Source: Candidatus Halocynthiibacter alkanivorans
Lineage (GTDB): Bacteria; Pseudomonadota; Alphaproteobacteria; Rhodobacterales; Rhodobacteraceae
Length of the DNA stretch: 64,000 nucleotides
Assembly (NCBI RefSeq): GCF_003333265.1
Contig: NZ_QOLB01000141.1
Location: forward strand, 1 to 64,000
Direction: 5' to 3'
Shown here: positions 27,735 through 36,111 of the stretch, piece by piece
Numbering within the stretch: the first letter of the stretch is position 1
Layout: the number at the start of each line of letters is the position of its first letter
The notes under the pieces: model-generated
Databases searched by the model: none
What the model saw: only the letters and a program-made list of their open reading frames with translations
Told to the model about the DNA's origin: nothing
Made by a program: the position numbers and the translations under genes

Positions 27735-27782
27735 TGACAATGCGTGACCCGGCGTTAATGACAATGCGTGACCCGGCGTTAA
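27735..27782. repeat. Tandem duplication of a 24-nt unit
   Basis: Two adjacent identical 24-nt copies, 27735-27758 and 27759-27782, each beginning TGACAATGCGTGACCC and ending GGCGTTAA. They lie between the divergent-from-here fadL-type start and the end of the EamA gene. Only two copies and no spacer, so not a CRISPR. Confidence 0.9.
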
Positions 27783-27812
27783 ACAGTCTTGTTTTTCGCC
27801 TGGTCGTGACCT

Positions 27813-28733
27813 TTATGTGCGTTTTCGGCGAGTTTCCAGCAATATATTTGCGTAGACTGCGCCAAATATCAGCGCCGCACCGACAAAGACCATCGCGTCC
27901 AACGGCTCGTTATATATCAACATTCCGATGATCGCGATCAGCGGCAAGCGTAAAAAGTCCACCGGTGTGACCACCGAGGCCGGCGCCAGTTTCAAGGCAC
28001 TGGTCAGGCCGAAATGAGCGCCCAGACCCGCGGTTCCGATGATCAGAAGCCAGATCAGATCGCCCGTTTCAGGCCGTGCAAACTGTCCGTCTGCCAGTGA
28101 AAAAACCACGCCAAAGCCAAGCTGCATCAGGGCCATCCAGAACAGGATTGCCGTCAGGGTGCCATTCGGGCGGCGCGTCAGTTTTTTGGTGAAAATGGTG
28201 GAGCCGGCAAAACCCACCGCGCAGAGCATCGCTGCAATCAGTCCCGGGCTCATGCCGCCGACGCCAAAGGGGCGCGCCACAATCAGAATGCCGGCAAACC
28301 CGACCAGCGCCGCCACAATGCGCCGCGGTCCGGTGGTCTCGCCAAGCAACAGCGGCGCCAGCAGGGCCACGATGATCGGATAAGAAAACTCCAGTGCAAA
28401 TAGCTGCGCCAGCGGAATCAGGGTGACGGCAAAAAACCACAGATTCTGGCCGGCAAAATGAAACACATTGCGCAGCCCGTGCAAGCGCAGATCCGTGGCG
28501 CGGATCTGATCTGAGGTTCCGCTGAGCCGCGCCACAATCAGCACGATGATCAGCGAAACCAGCGACCGGTAGGTCATGATCTCAAAAGTGCCCAGACCGG
28601 CGCTCAGGCTGCGCGCCGACATTGCCATGATCGAAAACCCGGCCAGCGCCGCACCCATCCACAGGATTGCCTTGAATGTGTCGACCGCAGGCTGGGTCTC
28701 ACTGGCCGCAGGGCTTTTCATCTGTGTGCTCAT
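27813..28733 (-). CDS. EamA/RhaT-family (DMT) transporter
   Basis: 306 residues from ATG 28733. Ten predicted membrane segments in two EamA repeats (first about 20-145, second about 160-300; FALEFSYPIIVALLAPLLL and GLGAHFGLTSALKLAPASV are typical). It exports or imports a small metabolite; the substrate is unknown. It overlaps the monooxygenase-like gene upstream by 4 nt, indicating coupling. Confidence 0.9.
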   Translation of the reverse strand: MSTQMKSPAASETQPAVDTFKAILWMGAALAGFSIMAMSARSLSAGLGTFEIMTYRSLVSLIIVLIVARLSGTSDQIRATDLRLHGLRNVFHFAGQNLWFFAVTLIPLAQLFALEFSYPIIVALLAPLLLGETTGPRRIVAALVGFAGILIVARPFGVGGMSPGLIAAMLCAVGFAGSTIFTKKLTRRPNGTLTAILFWMALMQLGFGVVFSLADGQFARPETGDLIWLLIIGTAGLGAHFGLTSALKLAPASVVTPVDFLRLPLIAIIGMLIYNEPLDAMVFVGAALIFGAVYANILLETRRKRT

Positions 28734-29008
28734 CTCTTGCTCACCGTGAAGTCGCGTGGGAAATCCTGCGTTGCCTGCCACCAGGCGGAGGCCCGCGTGC
28801 GGGCCTGATGCACGTCAAAAGCGGCCTGATCCACAAAAGATTCGCTGACATGAAACACGCCGGGATTGGCTGCATCCTGAGATACTTCAAAGGACAGACA
28901 GCCTTCTTCCGCACGGCTGAGCCGGATATGGTCGGGCAGGGCCGCAAGCACCACGGAAATGTCGTCCGCGCCGCAGCTCATAGTGCCACTCAGGGTAATG
29001 CGTGCCAT
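28730..29008 (-). CDS. Antibiotic biosynthesis monooxygenase (ABM)-like domain protein
   Basis: 92 residues from ATG 29008. A dimeric alpha-beta barrel pattern: ARITLSGTMSC, RAEEGCLSFEVSQDAANPGVFHVSESFVD-type centre (EEGCLSFEVSQ, VFHVSESFVDQ) and AFDVHQARTRASAWW. Members act as small monooxygenases or quinone-handling enzymes. The function here is unknown. Cotranscribed with the EamA transporter. Confidence 0.85.
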   Translation of the reverse strand: MARITLSGTMSCGADDISVVLAALPDHIRLSRAEEGCLSFEVSQDAANPGVFHVSESFVDQAAFDVHQARTRASAWWQATQDFPRDFTVSKR

Positions 29009-29074
29009 CCGTTGTCCTTTTCCCCTGATTGATATCGGGAAAGCGTCTATGGGCAAGCGCTTTCTGAACGAGAA

Positions 29075-29105
29075 CGGCCCGCCAGTTGCAAAAACCAGCG
29101 GGCCG
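29075..29105. terminator. GC-rich hairpin downstream of guaA
   Basis: CGGCCCGC (29075-29082) pairs with GCGGGCCG (29098-29105). There is no clear T-run on either strand, so termination is uncertain. Confidence 0.3.
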
Positions 29106-29153
29106 CCTGAATTATTGAAAATTACCGCTGCCCGTATCAAGGCGCCCGGAAAT

Positions 29154-30716
29154 TTATTCCCACTCAATGGTGCCCGGAGGTTTGGAAGTGATGTCATAGG
29201 TGCACCGGTTGATGCCCTTGACCTCATTGATGATCCTGGTGGCGGTTTCGCCAAGGAACTCATGGCTGAACGGGTAATAATCCGCAGTCATACCATCCAC
29301 CGAGGTCACCGCACGCAGCGCGCAGGCAAAGTCATAGGTGCGGCTGTCGCCCATCACCCCAACGGTGCGCACCGGCAGAATGACGACAAAAGCTTGCCAG
29401 ATCTCGTCATACAACCCGTGTTTGCGGATCTGATCGATATAAATCGCATCGGCTTCGCGCAGGATGTCCAGTTTCTCGCGGGTGATCTCACCGGGGCAAC
29501 GAATGGCAAGGCCCGGCCCGGGGAACGGGTGGCGGCCGATGAAAGATGCAGGCAGGCCAAGCTCGCGGCCCAGCGCCCGTACTTCGTCCTTGAACAGCTC
29601 GCGCAGCGGTTCCACCAGTTTCAGCCCCATTTTTTCCGGCAGACCGCCGACATTGTGGTGGCTTTTGATGGTCACCGACGGGCCGCCGGAGAAACTGACG
29701 GATTCGATCACATCGGGATAAAGCGTGCCCTGAGCGAGGAATTCCGCGCCGTCAATTTCATTGGCGTATTTCTGGAACACGTCGATGAACAGCTTGCCGA
29801 TGATTTTACGTTTGGTTTCGGGGTCGGACTGCCCCTCAAGCTGACCGAGGAACAGTTCCTGCTCGTCGGCGTGGATCAGCTTCATGTTGTAATTGTCGCG
29901 GAACATGGCGACGACCTCATCGGACTCACCTTTGCGCAGCAAACCGTGGTCGACAAACACACAGGTCAGCTGTTCGCCGATTGCCTCATGGATCAGACGC
30001 GCCGCAACCGAGCTGTCCACACCACCGGAGAGACCACAGATCACCTGTTTGTCACCGACCTGCTCGCGGATCGCTTCAATCGCCTGTTCGCGATACAGAC
30101 CCATGGTCCAGTCACCGGTAAAACCAGCCGCCTGTATGAAGTTTTCATACAACTTGGCGCCGTTGGGTGTGTGGTGCACTTCGGGATGGAACTGCACCGC
30201 ATAGAAATTGCGCGCCACATCGGCGGTCACAGCATATGGTGCGTTGGGCGAGGTGCCAAAGACTTCAAATCCGGGCGCGATGGCAGACACATGGTCGCCA
30301 TGGCTCATCCAGACCTGTTCTTTGTCTTCTGCAAACCAGCCTTCAAGCAACGGCAGCCGGGTTTCGGTCGGGGTCACATAAGCGCGGCCAAATTCGGCGG
30401 TGCCGTGGCCGCTTTCGACCTTGCCGCCCAGCATATGCATCATCACCTGCTGGCCATAACAAATGCCCAGCACCGGCACGCCAAACGTAAACACGCTTTC
30501 CGGCGGCCGTGGCGACCCTTCATCGATCACCGAAGCAGGCCCGCCCGACAAGATCACCGCTTTGGGCGAAAATTCGGCCAGAAACGCGTCTGTGACGTTT
30601 TGGAACGGATGGATTTCACAATAGACGTTGAGCTCGCGCAGGCGACGCGCAATCAGCTGCGTAACCTGGCTGCCAAAGTCGATGATTAAGAGGCGGTCAT
30701 GGGATGTCTGTGTCAT
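29154..30716 (-). CDS. guaA: GMP synthase (glutamine-hydrolysing)
   Basis: 520 residues from ATG 30716 ([17 protein letters not shown]). The glutaminase domain has nucleophile Cys86 in LGICYGQQ and [11 protein letters not shown]; the ATP-pyrophosphatase domain has [10 protein letters not shown]; the C-terminal dimerisation domain ends in [16 protein letters not shown]. It converts XMP to GMP. Normal length and no anomalies. The ATG at 30716 fits family alignments; the frame remains open upstream. Confidence 0.98.
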   Translation of the reverse strand: MTQTSHDRLLIIDFGSQVTQLIARRLRELNVYCEIHPFQNVTDAFLAEFSPKAVILSGGPASVIDEGSPRPPESVFTFGVPVLGICYGQQVMMHMLGGKVESGHGTAEFGRAYVTPTETRLPLLEGWFAEDKEQVWMSHGDHVSAIAPGFEVFGTSPNAPYAVTADVARNFYAVQFHPEVHHTPNGAKLYENFIQAAGFTGDWTMGLYREQAIEAIREQVGDKQVICGLSGGVDSSVAARLIHEAIGEQLTCVFVDHGLLRKGESDEVVAMFRDNYNMKLIHADEQELFLGQLEGQSDPETKRKIIGKLFIDVFQKYANEIDGAEFLAQGTLYPDVIESVSFSGGPSVTIKSHHNVGGLPEKMGLKLVEPLRELFKDEVRALGRELGLPASFIGRHPFPGPGLAIRCPGEITREKLDILREADAIYIDQIRKHGLYDEIWQAFVVILPVRTVGVMGDSRTYDFACALRAVTSVDGMTADYYPFSHEFLGETATRIINEVKGINRCTYDITSKPPGTIEWE

Positions 30717-30938
30717 GGGGAGGCAATAAGGCGGCATCAAGGCCGAAGCAAGAGCGCTGTGCATGTTGGCGCTGAGAAAATACACTGATCCCGGCCGCTA
30801 TGTGCGTTCACAGGGTGATGCCGCCCGCATCCCGGTAAAATGTCGCTTTCTCCTCTTAAGCGGCGCTATCGGCGGACGGAATTGGCCGGTGCCAGGTTTT
30901 AGTGTGTTCAAAACGTCAAGTTGCCGGAGAATCAAGCC

Positions 30939-32483
30939 ATGACCGAACAACCTCGCCGCAGATCGGCCCGTGGAGGCGGCGGCGCCGCACGTCGCGCCGA
31001 ACGCACAGCTGTTAAATTCGAAGCTGCCAAGTTTATCGAACGCAATATCCCCAATCTTGAATTTCTGAACGAAGAAGCGTTGCAGATCATCGAAACCAAT
31101 GCGGAAATCCTGCTGGAAGAAGTCGGTGTTGCGTTTGTGGAAAACCCTGCCGCGCTGGATCGCTGGCGCGAGGCCGGTGCGGACGTGCGTGGCGAACGGG
31201 TGCATATCCCCCGTGGTCTGGCGCGCAAACTGTGTTCGACCGCACCCTCCCAGTTCACCCAGCACTCCCGCAACCCGGAGCGTAATGTGGTCATCGGTGG
31301 CAACAACCTGGTGCTGGCCCCGGTCTATGGCCCTCCCTTTGTACGTGATGCCGAAGGCGGCCGTCGTTATGCGACGATGGAAGATTTCCGCAACTTCGTG
31401 AAACTCGGCTATATGTCGAAATGGCTGCACCATTCCGGCGGCACAGTGTGTGAGCCCACCGATGTTGTGGTGAACAAACGCCACCTCGACATGCTGCACG
31501 CCCATATGACCCTGTCGGACAAACCTTATATGGGGTCTGTCACCGAACGGTCGCGCTGTGTCGACAGTGTCGAGATGTCCAAAATCCTGTTTGGCGACAA
31601 GTTTGTTGATGAAAATGCGGTGATGACCTCGCTGATCAACATCAACTCGCCGATGGTGTTTGACCCGATCATGATGGACGCGCTTGAAGTCTACGCCGAA
31701 GCCGGCCAGGCCTGTATCATTTCGCCCTTTATCGTTGGCGGCGCGATGGCACCGGTGTCGGTTGCCGGCACCCTGACGCAGGTTATGGCCGAAGCCCTGG
31801 CCGGGATTGCCTACAGCCAGCTCATCCGTCCAGGTGCGCCTGTGATCATGGGCGCCTTTGTGACCTCGATTGATATGAACTCCGGTGCACCGACATTTGG
31901 CACCCCTGAAGCGATCCAGATCACCAACGGCGCCGGCCAGCTGGCCCGCCGCCTGGGCCTGCCTTACCGTTCCGGTGGTTCATTCAATGGCTCCAAACTG
32001 CCCGACGCCCAGGCAGCCTATGAAACCGCCAATACATTGCAGAACTCGCTCTATTCCGGCGTGAACTTCATGCTGCATGCCTGTGGCTGGCTTGAAGGTG
32101 GGCTGGTGTCCTCCTACGAGAAATTCGTTATGGATGCCGATCAGCTTGGTATTCTGCATCGGGTCGCCGCAGGTATCGACATGTCCGAAAACGGCCAGGC
32201 TATGGACGCGATCCGCGAAGTGGGACCGGGCGGTCACTATCTTGGCTGTGAGCACACCCAGGCCAACTTTAAAGAGGCGTTCTGGAAATCCGATCTGCTG
32301 GACTACAAACCGTTTGAAACCTGGGAAGAAGAAGGTGCACGCGACACTCAGGCGCTGGCCTCAGTCCGGGTGAAGAAACTGTTGAACGATTACAGACAGC
32401 CCGCAATGGACCCGGCGATCAACGAAGCCCTGTCGGAATATGTGGCGAAAAAGAAAGAATCGATGCCGGATCAGAACTACTGA
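30939..32483 (+). CDS. Non-pyrrolysine trimethylamine methyltransferase (MttB) family protein
   Basis: 514 residues from ATG 30939 (CGGAGA upstream). An Arg-rich head (RRRSARGGGGAARR) precedes the MttB barrel. The reading frame is complete with no in-frame amber codon, so it lacks the pyrrolysine of archaeal MttB. Related non-Pyl proteins such as MtgB demethylate glycine betaine or other quaternary amines by methyl transfer to a corrinoid protein. No corrinoid protein gene is seen nearby, so the substrate and methyl acceptor are unknown. Followed by a strong terminator. Confidence 0.88.
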   Translation: MTEQPRRRSARGGGGAARRAERTAVKFEAAKFIERNIPNLEFLNEEALQIIETNAEILLEEVGVAFVENPAALDRWREAGADVRGERVHIPRGLARKLCSTAPSQFTQHSRNPERNVVIGGNNLVLAPVYGPPFVRDAEGGRRYATMEDFRNFVKLGYMSKWLHHSGGTVCEPTDVVVNKRHLDMLHAHMTLSDKPYMGSVTERSRCVDSVEMSKILFGDKFVDENAVMTSLININSPMVFDPIMMDALEVYAEAGQACIISPFIVGGAMAPVSVAGTLTQVMAEALAGIAYSQLIRPGAPVIMGAFVTSIDMNSGAPTFGTPEAIQITNGAGQLARRLGLPYRSGGSFNGSKLPDAQAAYETANTLQNSLYSGVNFMLHACGWLEGGLVSSYEKFVMDADQLGILHRVAAGIDMSENGQAMDAIREVGPGGHYLGCEHTQANFKEAFWKSDLLDYKPFETWEEEGARDTQALASVRVKKLLNDYRQPAMDPAINEALSEYVAKKKESMPDQNY

Positions 32484-32505
32484 TCCATCGGTTCGCACTG
32501 ATTGA

Positions 32506-32544
32506 AAAAGGCCCGGCTGCCCCGCAGTCCGGGCCTTTTGTTTT
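32506..32544 (+). terminator. Rho-independent terminator after the MttB-family gene
   Basis: AAAAGGCCCGG (32506-32516) pairs with CCGGGCCTTTT (32529-32539), followed by GTTTT. Confidence 0.85.
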
Positions 32545-32567
32545 GGCGCGCCTCACAAAACCGAGCG

Positions 32568-32852
32568 TCAGAGGCCTCCGGGCAACAGCCGCGCTTCCGC
32601 CATCAGCGCGATCAGAACTTCGACGTGGCGCGCTGGTGAATAGCGGTGGTCGCCGGACTTGCGGCGGTCTTCAATTTCGGCTTCCTGATCCATCAGCGCG
32701 GTTACCGTCTGATCCGGCGCTGCAGTTGTATCCACACCAATCAAACGTTTCAGATCCCGCTTCCGGTTGTAATCCGTAACACCGTGCCGGGCCGCCCGTA
32801 TCAGCAGACGTGGACGGCGCAACGCCTGGAGCAGCATCAGTAAATTGACCAT
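32568..32852 (-). CDS. DUF6477-like small protein
   Basis: 94 residues from ATG 32852, preceded by AAGGAATG. Mostly helical and basic: LLMLLQALRRPRLLIRAARHG, then YNRKRDLKRLIG and the acidic EAEIEDRRKSGD, ending HVEVLIALMAEARLL. I match it to the Roseobacter-group DUF6477 family by recall, not by search. It diverges from the DUF6456 gene, a conserved pairing as far as I remember. Function unknown. Confidence 0.65.
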   Translation of the reverse strand: MVNLLMLLQALRRPRLLIRAARHGVTDYNRKRDLKRLIGVDTTAAPDQTVTALMDQEAEIEDRRKSGDHRYSPARHVEVLIALMAEARLLPGGL

Positions 32853-32997
32853 TTGGCATTCCTTCGACAATGAATTTTGCAACGGTCGCACAACCTAAAG
32901 GGGTGTTGCGGAAAAATATTTTCCCCCGAACGGAAGCTTTCCAAGGCGTTAACGAAATGAAAACAATTGTATAGGGCAACGTTGGTGCCTCTCCAGA

Positions 32998-33089
32998 GTG
33001 CGAAATTTCCCGCACAGGTAGAGTAATCGACGGCAAACAGAGGGCGGCAACTGTCCGGAACGGCAAAACCGCTCCGCTGTAAGCCGCCC
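32998..33089 (+). promoter_or_regulatory. Structured 5' leader of the DUF6456 gene
   Basis: Two consecutive hairpins: GTGCG/CGCAC (32998-33002, 33011-33015), then an outer stem GGGCGGC (33042-33048) with GCCGCCC (33083-33089) enclosing CGGAACGG (33056-33063) and CCGCTCCG (33069-33076; one A-C mismatch). It ends 42 nt before the likely start. It may be an RNA control element; no known riboswitch class was matched. Confidence 0.4.
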
Positions 33090-33131
33090 CGATACGGGCA
33101 CTGAATGAGCGCTGATAATTGCGAGGTGCCT

Positions 33132-34262
33132 ATGAACGAAACAGTGCCAACAGAACGACTGTGGTCCGGGTTTCCAGCCTGGGTGCCGCAAGAGGCCCGC
33201 CGCTATCTGGGTCATACCAAAACCGGGATGTCGCTGCGCGAACTGGCGCGCAAAACCGGCTGCCACGCCTCAACCGTATTACGCCAGGTGCGCAAAACCG
33301 AAGCCCGCCGCGATGATCCCTTGATTGACCAGGCGCTGACCCGGCTTGGGCGGCTGACCGGGGACCCCTGTACTCCTGACAAGACGGAAAAGGATTTTGA
33401 TGACATGAATATACACGCTCCCAAATCCGATGAGACGCCTGACAAGATCACAATGGAGCGGGAAGCCCGCCGGGTTCTGAGGCGAATGAGCGAATCTGAA
33501 GCCTGTCTGGCGGTGGCGCGGGATATGGAAAAAGCGGTGGTGGTGCGGGATTTGCCAGGGGGGAAAACCACCCGCACCGCAATCGTTGAACGCGCCATTG
33601 CCGAAGCCATGGCGCTGAAGGACTGGATCAGCTGCCCAAAACCCGGTCGCATTTCCCGCTACCGGATCACCCCGGCCGGGCGGGCCGCGTTGAAACGAAT
33701 GCTGTACGAAAACGACACGCGCCAGGGCGGTGGTTTTGCCGAGACCCAAAACCCGTTTGGCGAACAGCACCGGCTTTGGGGGGACCGGCTTATTGCCGGA
33801 ACCAAAGGTGCTCCGGCCCGGCGCATGCGCTACAATGTGGCGGAAAACCCGGTGTTGTCGCTGTCCCGGCGCCGTGACAAAGACGGCAAGTATTTCCTCA
33901 GCGCGGACCTGGTTGCCGTTGCCGAACGGCTGCGCGAGGATTTTGAACTGGCGCAGATGGGGCCGCGTGTGGCGCAGAACTGGGAACGGTTCCTGACCGG
34001 GGCTGAGCGCGGCACCGGCCAGGGCAGCGACCCGGCAGGCGGCCCGTCTGACGCCCGCGCCCGCGTTGCGGCAGCGCTGGCGGATCTGGGGCCGGGCCTG
34101 GGTGATGTGGCGCTGCGCTGCTGTTGTTTTCTGGAAGGGATGGAGACCGCTGAAAAGCGCCTCGGCTGGTCGGCGCGCTCTGGTAAAATCGTCCTGCGCA
34201 TCGCCCTGCTGCGGCTCAAACGCCATTACAAAGACTCAGGGCAGTCCAATCTGATCGGCTGA
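33132..34262 (+). CDS. DUF6456 helix-turn-helix regulator, candidate GafA-type activator
   Basis: 376 residues from ATG 33132, favoured over 33105 because GCGAGGTG sits just upstream. The N-terminus has a homeodomain-like HTH (SLRELARKTGCHASTVLRQVRK, about 33-54); a middle winged-helix-like part (EREARRVLRRMSE, SRYRITPAGRAALKRM) follows; the C-terminal DUF6456 domain contains ALRCCCFLEGMETAEKRLGW and GKIVLRIALLRLKRHY. The size and layout recall GafA, the activator of gene transfer agent genes in Rhodobacter capsulatus, whose C-terminus resembles a sigma-factor fragment. That match is from memory, so the symbol is withheld. Divergent from the DUF6477 gene. Confidence 0.6.
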   Translation: MNETVPTERLWSGFPAWVPQEARRYLGHTKTGMSLRELARKTGCHASTVLRQVRKTEARRDDPLIDQALTRLGRLTGDPCTPDKTEKDFDDMNIHAPKSDETPDKITMEREARRVLRRMSESEACLAVARDMEKAVVVRDLPGGKTTRTAIVERAIAEAMALKDWISCPKPGRISRYRITPAGRAALKRMLYENDTRQGGGFAETQNPFGEQHRLWGDRLIAGTKGAPARRMRYNVAENPVLSLSRRRDKDGKYFLSADLVAVAERLREDFELAQMGPRVAQNWERFLTGAERGTGQGSDPAGGPSDARARVAAALADLGPGLGDVALRCCCFLEGMETAEKRLGWSARSGKIVLRIALLRLKRHYKDSGQSNLIG

Positions 34263-34367
34263 AGGCGGACCGGATCAACTGTGCGGGTAAAACCCGCAAA
34301 AACAGCTATGCGCCAGGAGAAATCCCGTTATGCAGGCGCCGCAGACGGTTGGCCCCGGTGCCGGATA

Positions 34368-34401
34368 CAAAACAGCCCGGCCACATGACGTGACCGGGCT
34401 G
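34368..34401 (-). terminator. Rho-independent terminator after the peroxiredoxin gene
   Basis: On the minus strand CAGCCCGG pairs with CCGGGCTG (34394-34401 and 34373-34380 on the plus strand) followed by TTTTG. Confidence 0.7.
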
Positions 34402-34428
34402 TCAGGCTTCTCAGAAGCGCGTTCCTGC

Positions 34429-34977
34429 TCAGGCTGCGACAGCTTTTGCAGCGTCGGCCAGGTAGGTTTTAACGGTCTCAGGAGAGGACACGCCATAGGG
34501 GTCTTCGCCGTGGTTGTCGTTCAGGCCGGGCTCTTCAAACCATGCCTCAACAACACCGTCTTTGACCACGGCCGCATAGCGCCAGGAGCGCATGCCAAAG
34601 CCGACATTGTCCTTGGCAACAAGCATGCCCATGCGGCGGGAAAATTCGCCGGAACCATCAGGGATCACTTTGATGTTTTTGATGTTCTGAGCTTCGGCCC
34701 ATTTGTTCATCACAAAGGAATCATTGACCGAAAGGCAATAAATCTCGTCAACACCCAGCGACTGAAAATCGGCAAAACCGTCTTCATAACCGGGCAGCTG
34801 GTAGGTGGAACATGTGGGGGTAAAAGCGCCTGGCAGCGCGAAAACTACGACCCGTTTGCCGGCGAAATAATCAGCCGTGGTTTTGTCTTCCCATTTGAAC
34901 GGGTTCGGGCCCTCGATGCTGTCGTCCCGCACACGGGTGTGGAAGGTGACATCGGGGAGATTGTAGCCAGTTTTCAT
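34429..34977 (-). CDS. Peroxiredoxin (Prx5-like)
   Basis: 182 residues from ATG 34977 ([16 protein letters not shown]). The peroxidatic Cys is Cys56 in [16 protein letters not shown], the Prx5 signature; Cys81 could serve as a resolving residue. It reduces hydrogen peroxide or organic peroxides, usually with glutaredoxin/glutathione as electron donor. An ATG at 34995 would add six residues. Divergent from lipA; an inverted-repeat operator candidate lies between them at 35028. Confidence 0.93.
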   Translation of the reverse strand: MKTGYNLPDVTFHTRVRDDSIEGPNPFKWEDKTTADYFAGKRVVVFALPGAFTPTCSTYQLPGYEDGFADFQSLGVDEIYCLSVNDSFVMNKWAEAQNIKNIKVIPDGSGEFSRRMGMLVAKDNVGFGMRSWRYAAVVKDGVVEAWFEEPGLNDNHGEDPYGVSSPETVKTYLADAAKAVAA

Positions 34978-35027
34978 CGGAGAGTCCTTACTCATAGTTC
35001 CAGGGCGCGAGCGCCATCGCAGCGTCT

Positions 35028-35045
35028 TTAGATTGATTCTAATCA
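35028..35045. promoter_or_regulatory. Candidate iron/redox-type operator between peroxiredoxin and lipA
   Basis: Two overlapping palindromes: TTAGA (35028-35032) with TCTAA (35038-35042), resembling an iron-control (Irr-type) box, and TGATT (35034-35038) with AATCA (35041-35045), resembling an iron-rhodo box. Positioned 51 nt upstream of the peroxiredoxin start and 111 nt upstream of lipA. No binding evidence. Confidence 0.3.
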
Positions 35046-35155
35046 TCGGAGCAACTGTTCTGAACTTCCGGGTTAAAGCCGGCAATATCCGGCGGGCTTT
35101 GGGGAAGACATTTACAATTTCGCGCCCTATACAGAAGCCAACAGAAGGACGTGAA

Positions 35156-36109
35156 ATGCGAGACTTGAAAATTCCCGAGCAGCGCCATCCTGAAAAGGCC
35201 CGGCGTCCCGACAACGTGCAGCCGCGCAAACCCAGCTGGATCCGGGTGAAGGCGCCCACCTCTGAGGGCTATCGCGAGACCCGCAAGATTATGCGTGACA
35301 ATAATCTGGTGACGGTGTGCGAAGAAGCCGGCTGCCCCAATGTCGGTGAGTGTTGGTCCCAGGGCCACGCCACTATGATGATCATGGGCGAAATCTGTAC
35401 CCGTGCCTGTTCGTTCTGCAATATCGCCACCGGCAAGCCCGAGGCAGATCTTGATGCGTTTGAACCGGGCCGGGTTGCCGACGCAGTGCAAAAGCTTGGC
35501 CTTAAACATGTGGTGGTGACCTCCGTTGACCGCGATGACATCAAAGACGGCGGCGCGGATCATTTCGCGCAGACCATCCGGGCCATCCGCCATCGCTCAC
35601 CAGACACCACCATCGAAGTGCTGACGCCCGATTTCATTCGCTGTGACGATGCCGCATTGGAAACTGTGGTGGCGGCAAAGCCGGACGTGTTCAACCACAA
35701 CCTGGAAACCGTACCCGGCCTCTATCCGGAAGTGCGACCGGGCGCGCGTTATTTCCACTCCCTGCGCCTGCTGCAGCGGGTCAAAGAAATTGACCCGTCG
35801 ATGTTCACCAAATCCGGCATCATGGTGGGTCTGGGCGAAAACCGTCAGGCAGTGATGCAGGTGATGGAAGACATGCGCGCCGCGGACGTGGACTTTCTGA
35901 CCATCGGTCAATATCTGCAGCCAACGCCGAAGCACCATGCGCTGGACCGTTTCGTGACGCCGGACGAATTCAAGACCTATGAAACCTCTGCTTATGGCAA
36001 AGGTTTTCTGATGGTCTCGGCCACGCCACTGACGCGCTCTTCCTACCACGCAGGTGATGACTTCGCCCAGTTGCGTGCGGCGCGTGAAGCCAAACTCGGC
36101 CTTGGCTGA
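35156..36109 (+). CDS. lipA: Lipoyl synthase
   Basis: 317 residues from ATG 35156 ([18 protein letters not shown]). Auxiliary cluster Cys55/60/66 in [12 protein letters not shown]; radical-SAM cluster Cys81/85/88 in CTRACSFC; the conserved RSSYHAG near the end. It inserts sulfur at C6 and C8 of octanoyl groups on lipoyl domains. The upstream frame is open but lacks a ribosome-binding site, so the ATG is favoured. An M20 hydrolase gene follows after two bases. Confidence 0.98.
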   Translation: MRDLKIPEQRHPEKARRPDNVQPRKPSWIRVKAPTSEGYRETRKIMRDNNLVTVCEEAGCPNVGECWSQGHATMMIMGEICTRACSFCNIATGKPEADLDAFEPGRVADAVQKLGLKHVVVTSVDRDDIKDGGADHFAQTIRAIRHRSPDTTIEVLTPDFIRCDDAALETVVAAKPDVFNHNLETVPGLYPEVRPGARYFHSLRLLQRVKEIDPSMFTKSGIMVGLGENRQAVMQVMEDMRAADVDFLTIGQYLQPTPKHHALDRFVTPDEFKTYETSAYGKGFLMVSATPLTRSSYHAGDDFAQLRAAREAKLGLG

Positions 36110-36111
36110 GC

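Noticed and set aside
27735-27782. CRISPR array
   Set aside because: Only two adjacent copies without spacers and no cas genes in the window.
28959-30689. 576-codon open frame antisense to guaA
   Set aside because: It is a shadow of the guaA gene; its product has no recognisable domains and guaA is certain.
30939-32483. Pyrrolysine-containing trimethylamine methyltransferase
   Set aside because: The frame has no internal amber codon and runs intact to a TGA stop.
32990-33131. Cobalamin riboswitch upstream of the DUF6456 gene
   Set aside because: A fragment resembles the GCAACTGT part, but the rest of the conserved core could not be matched and the downstream gene is not B12-related.
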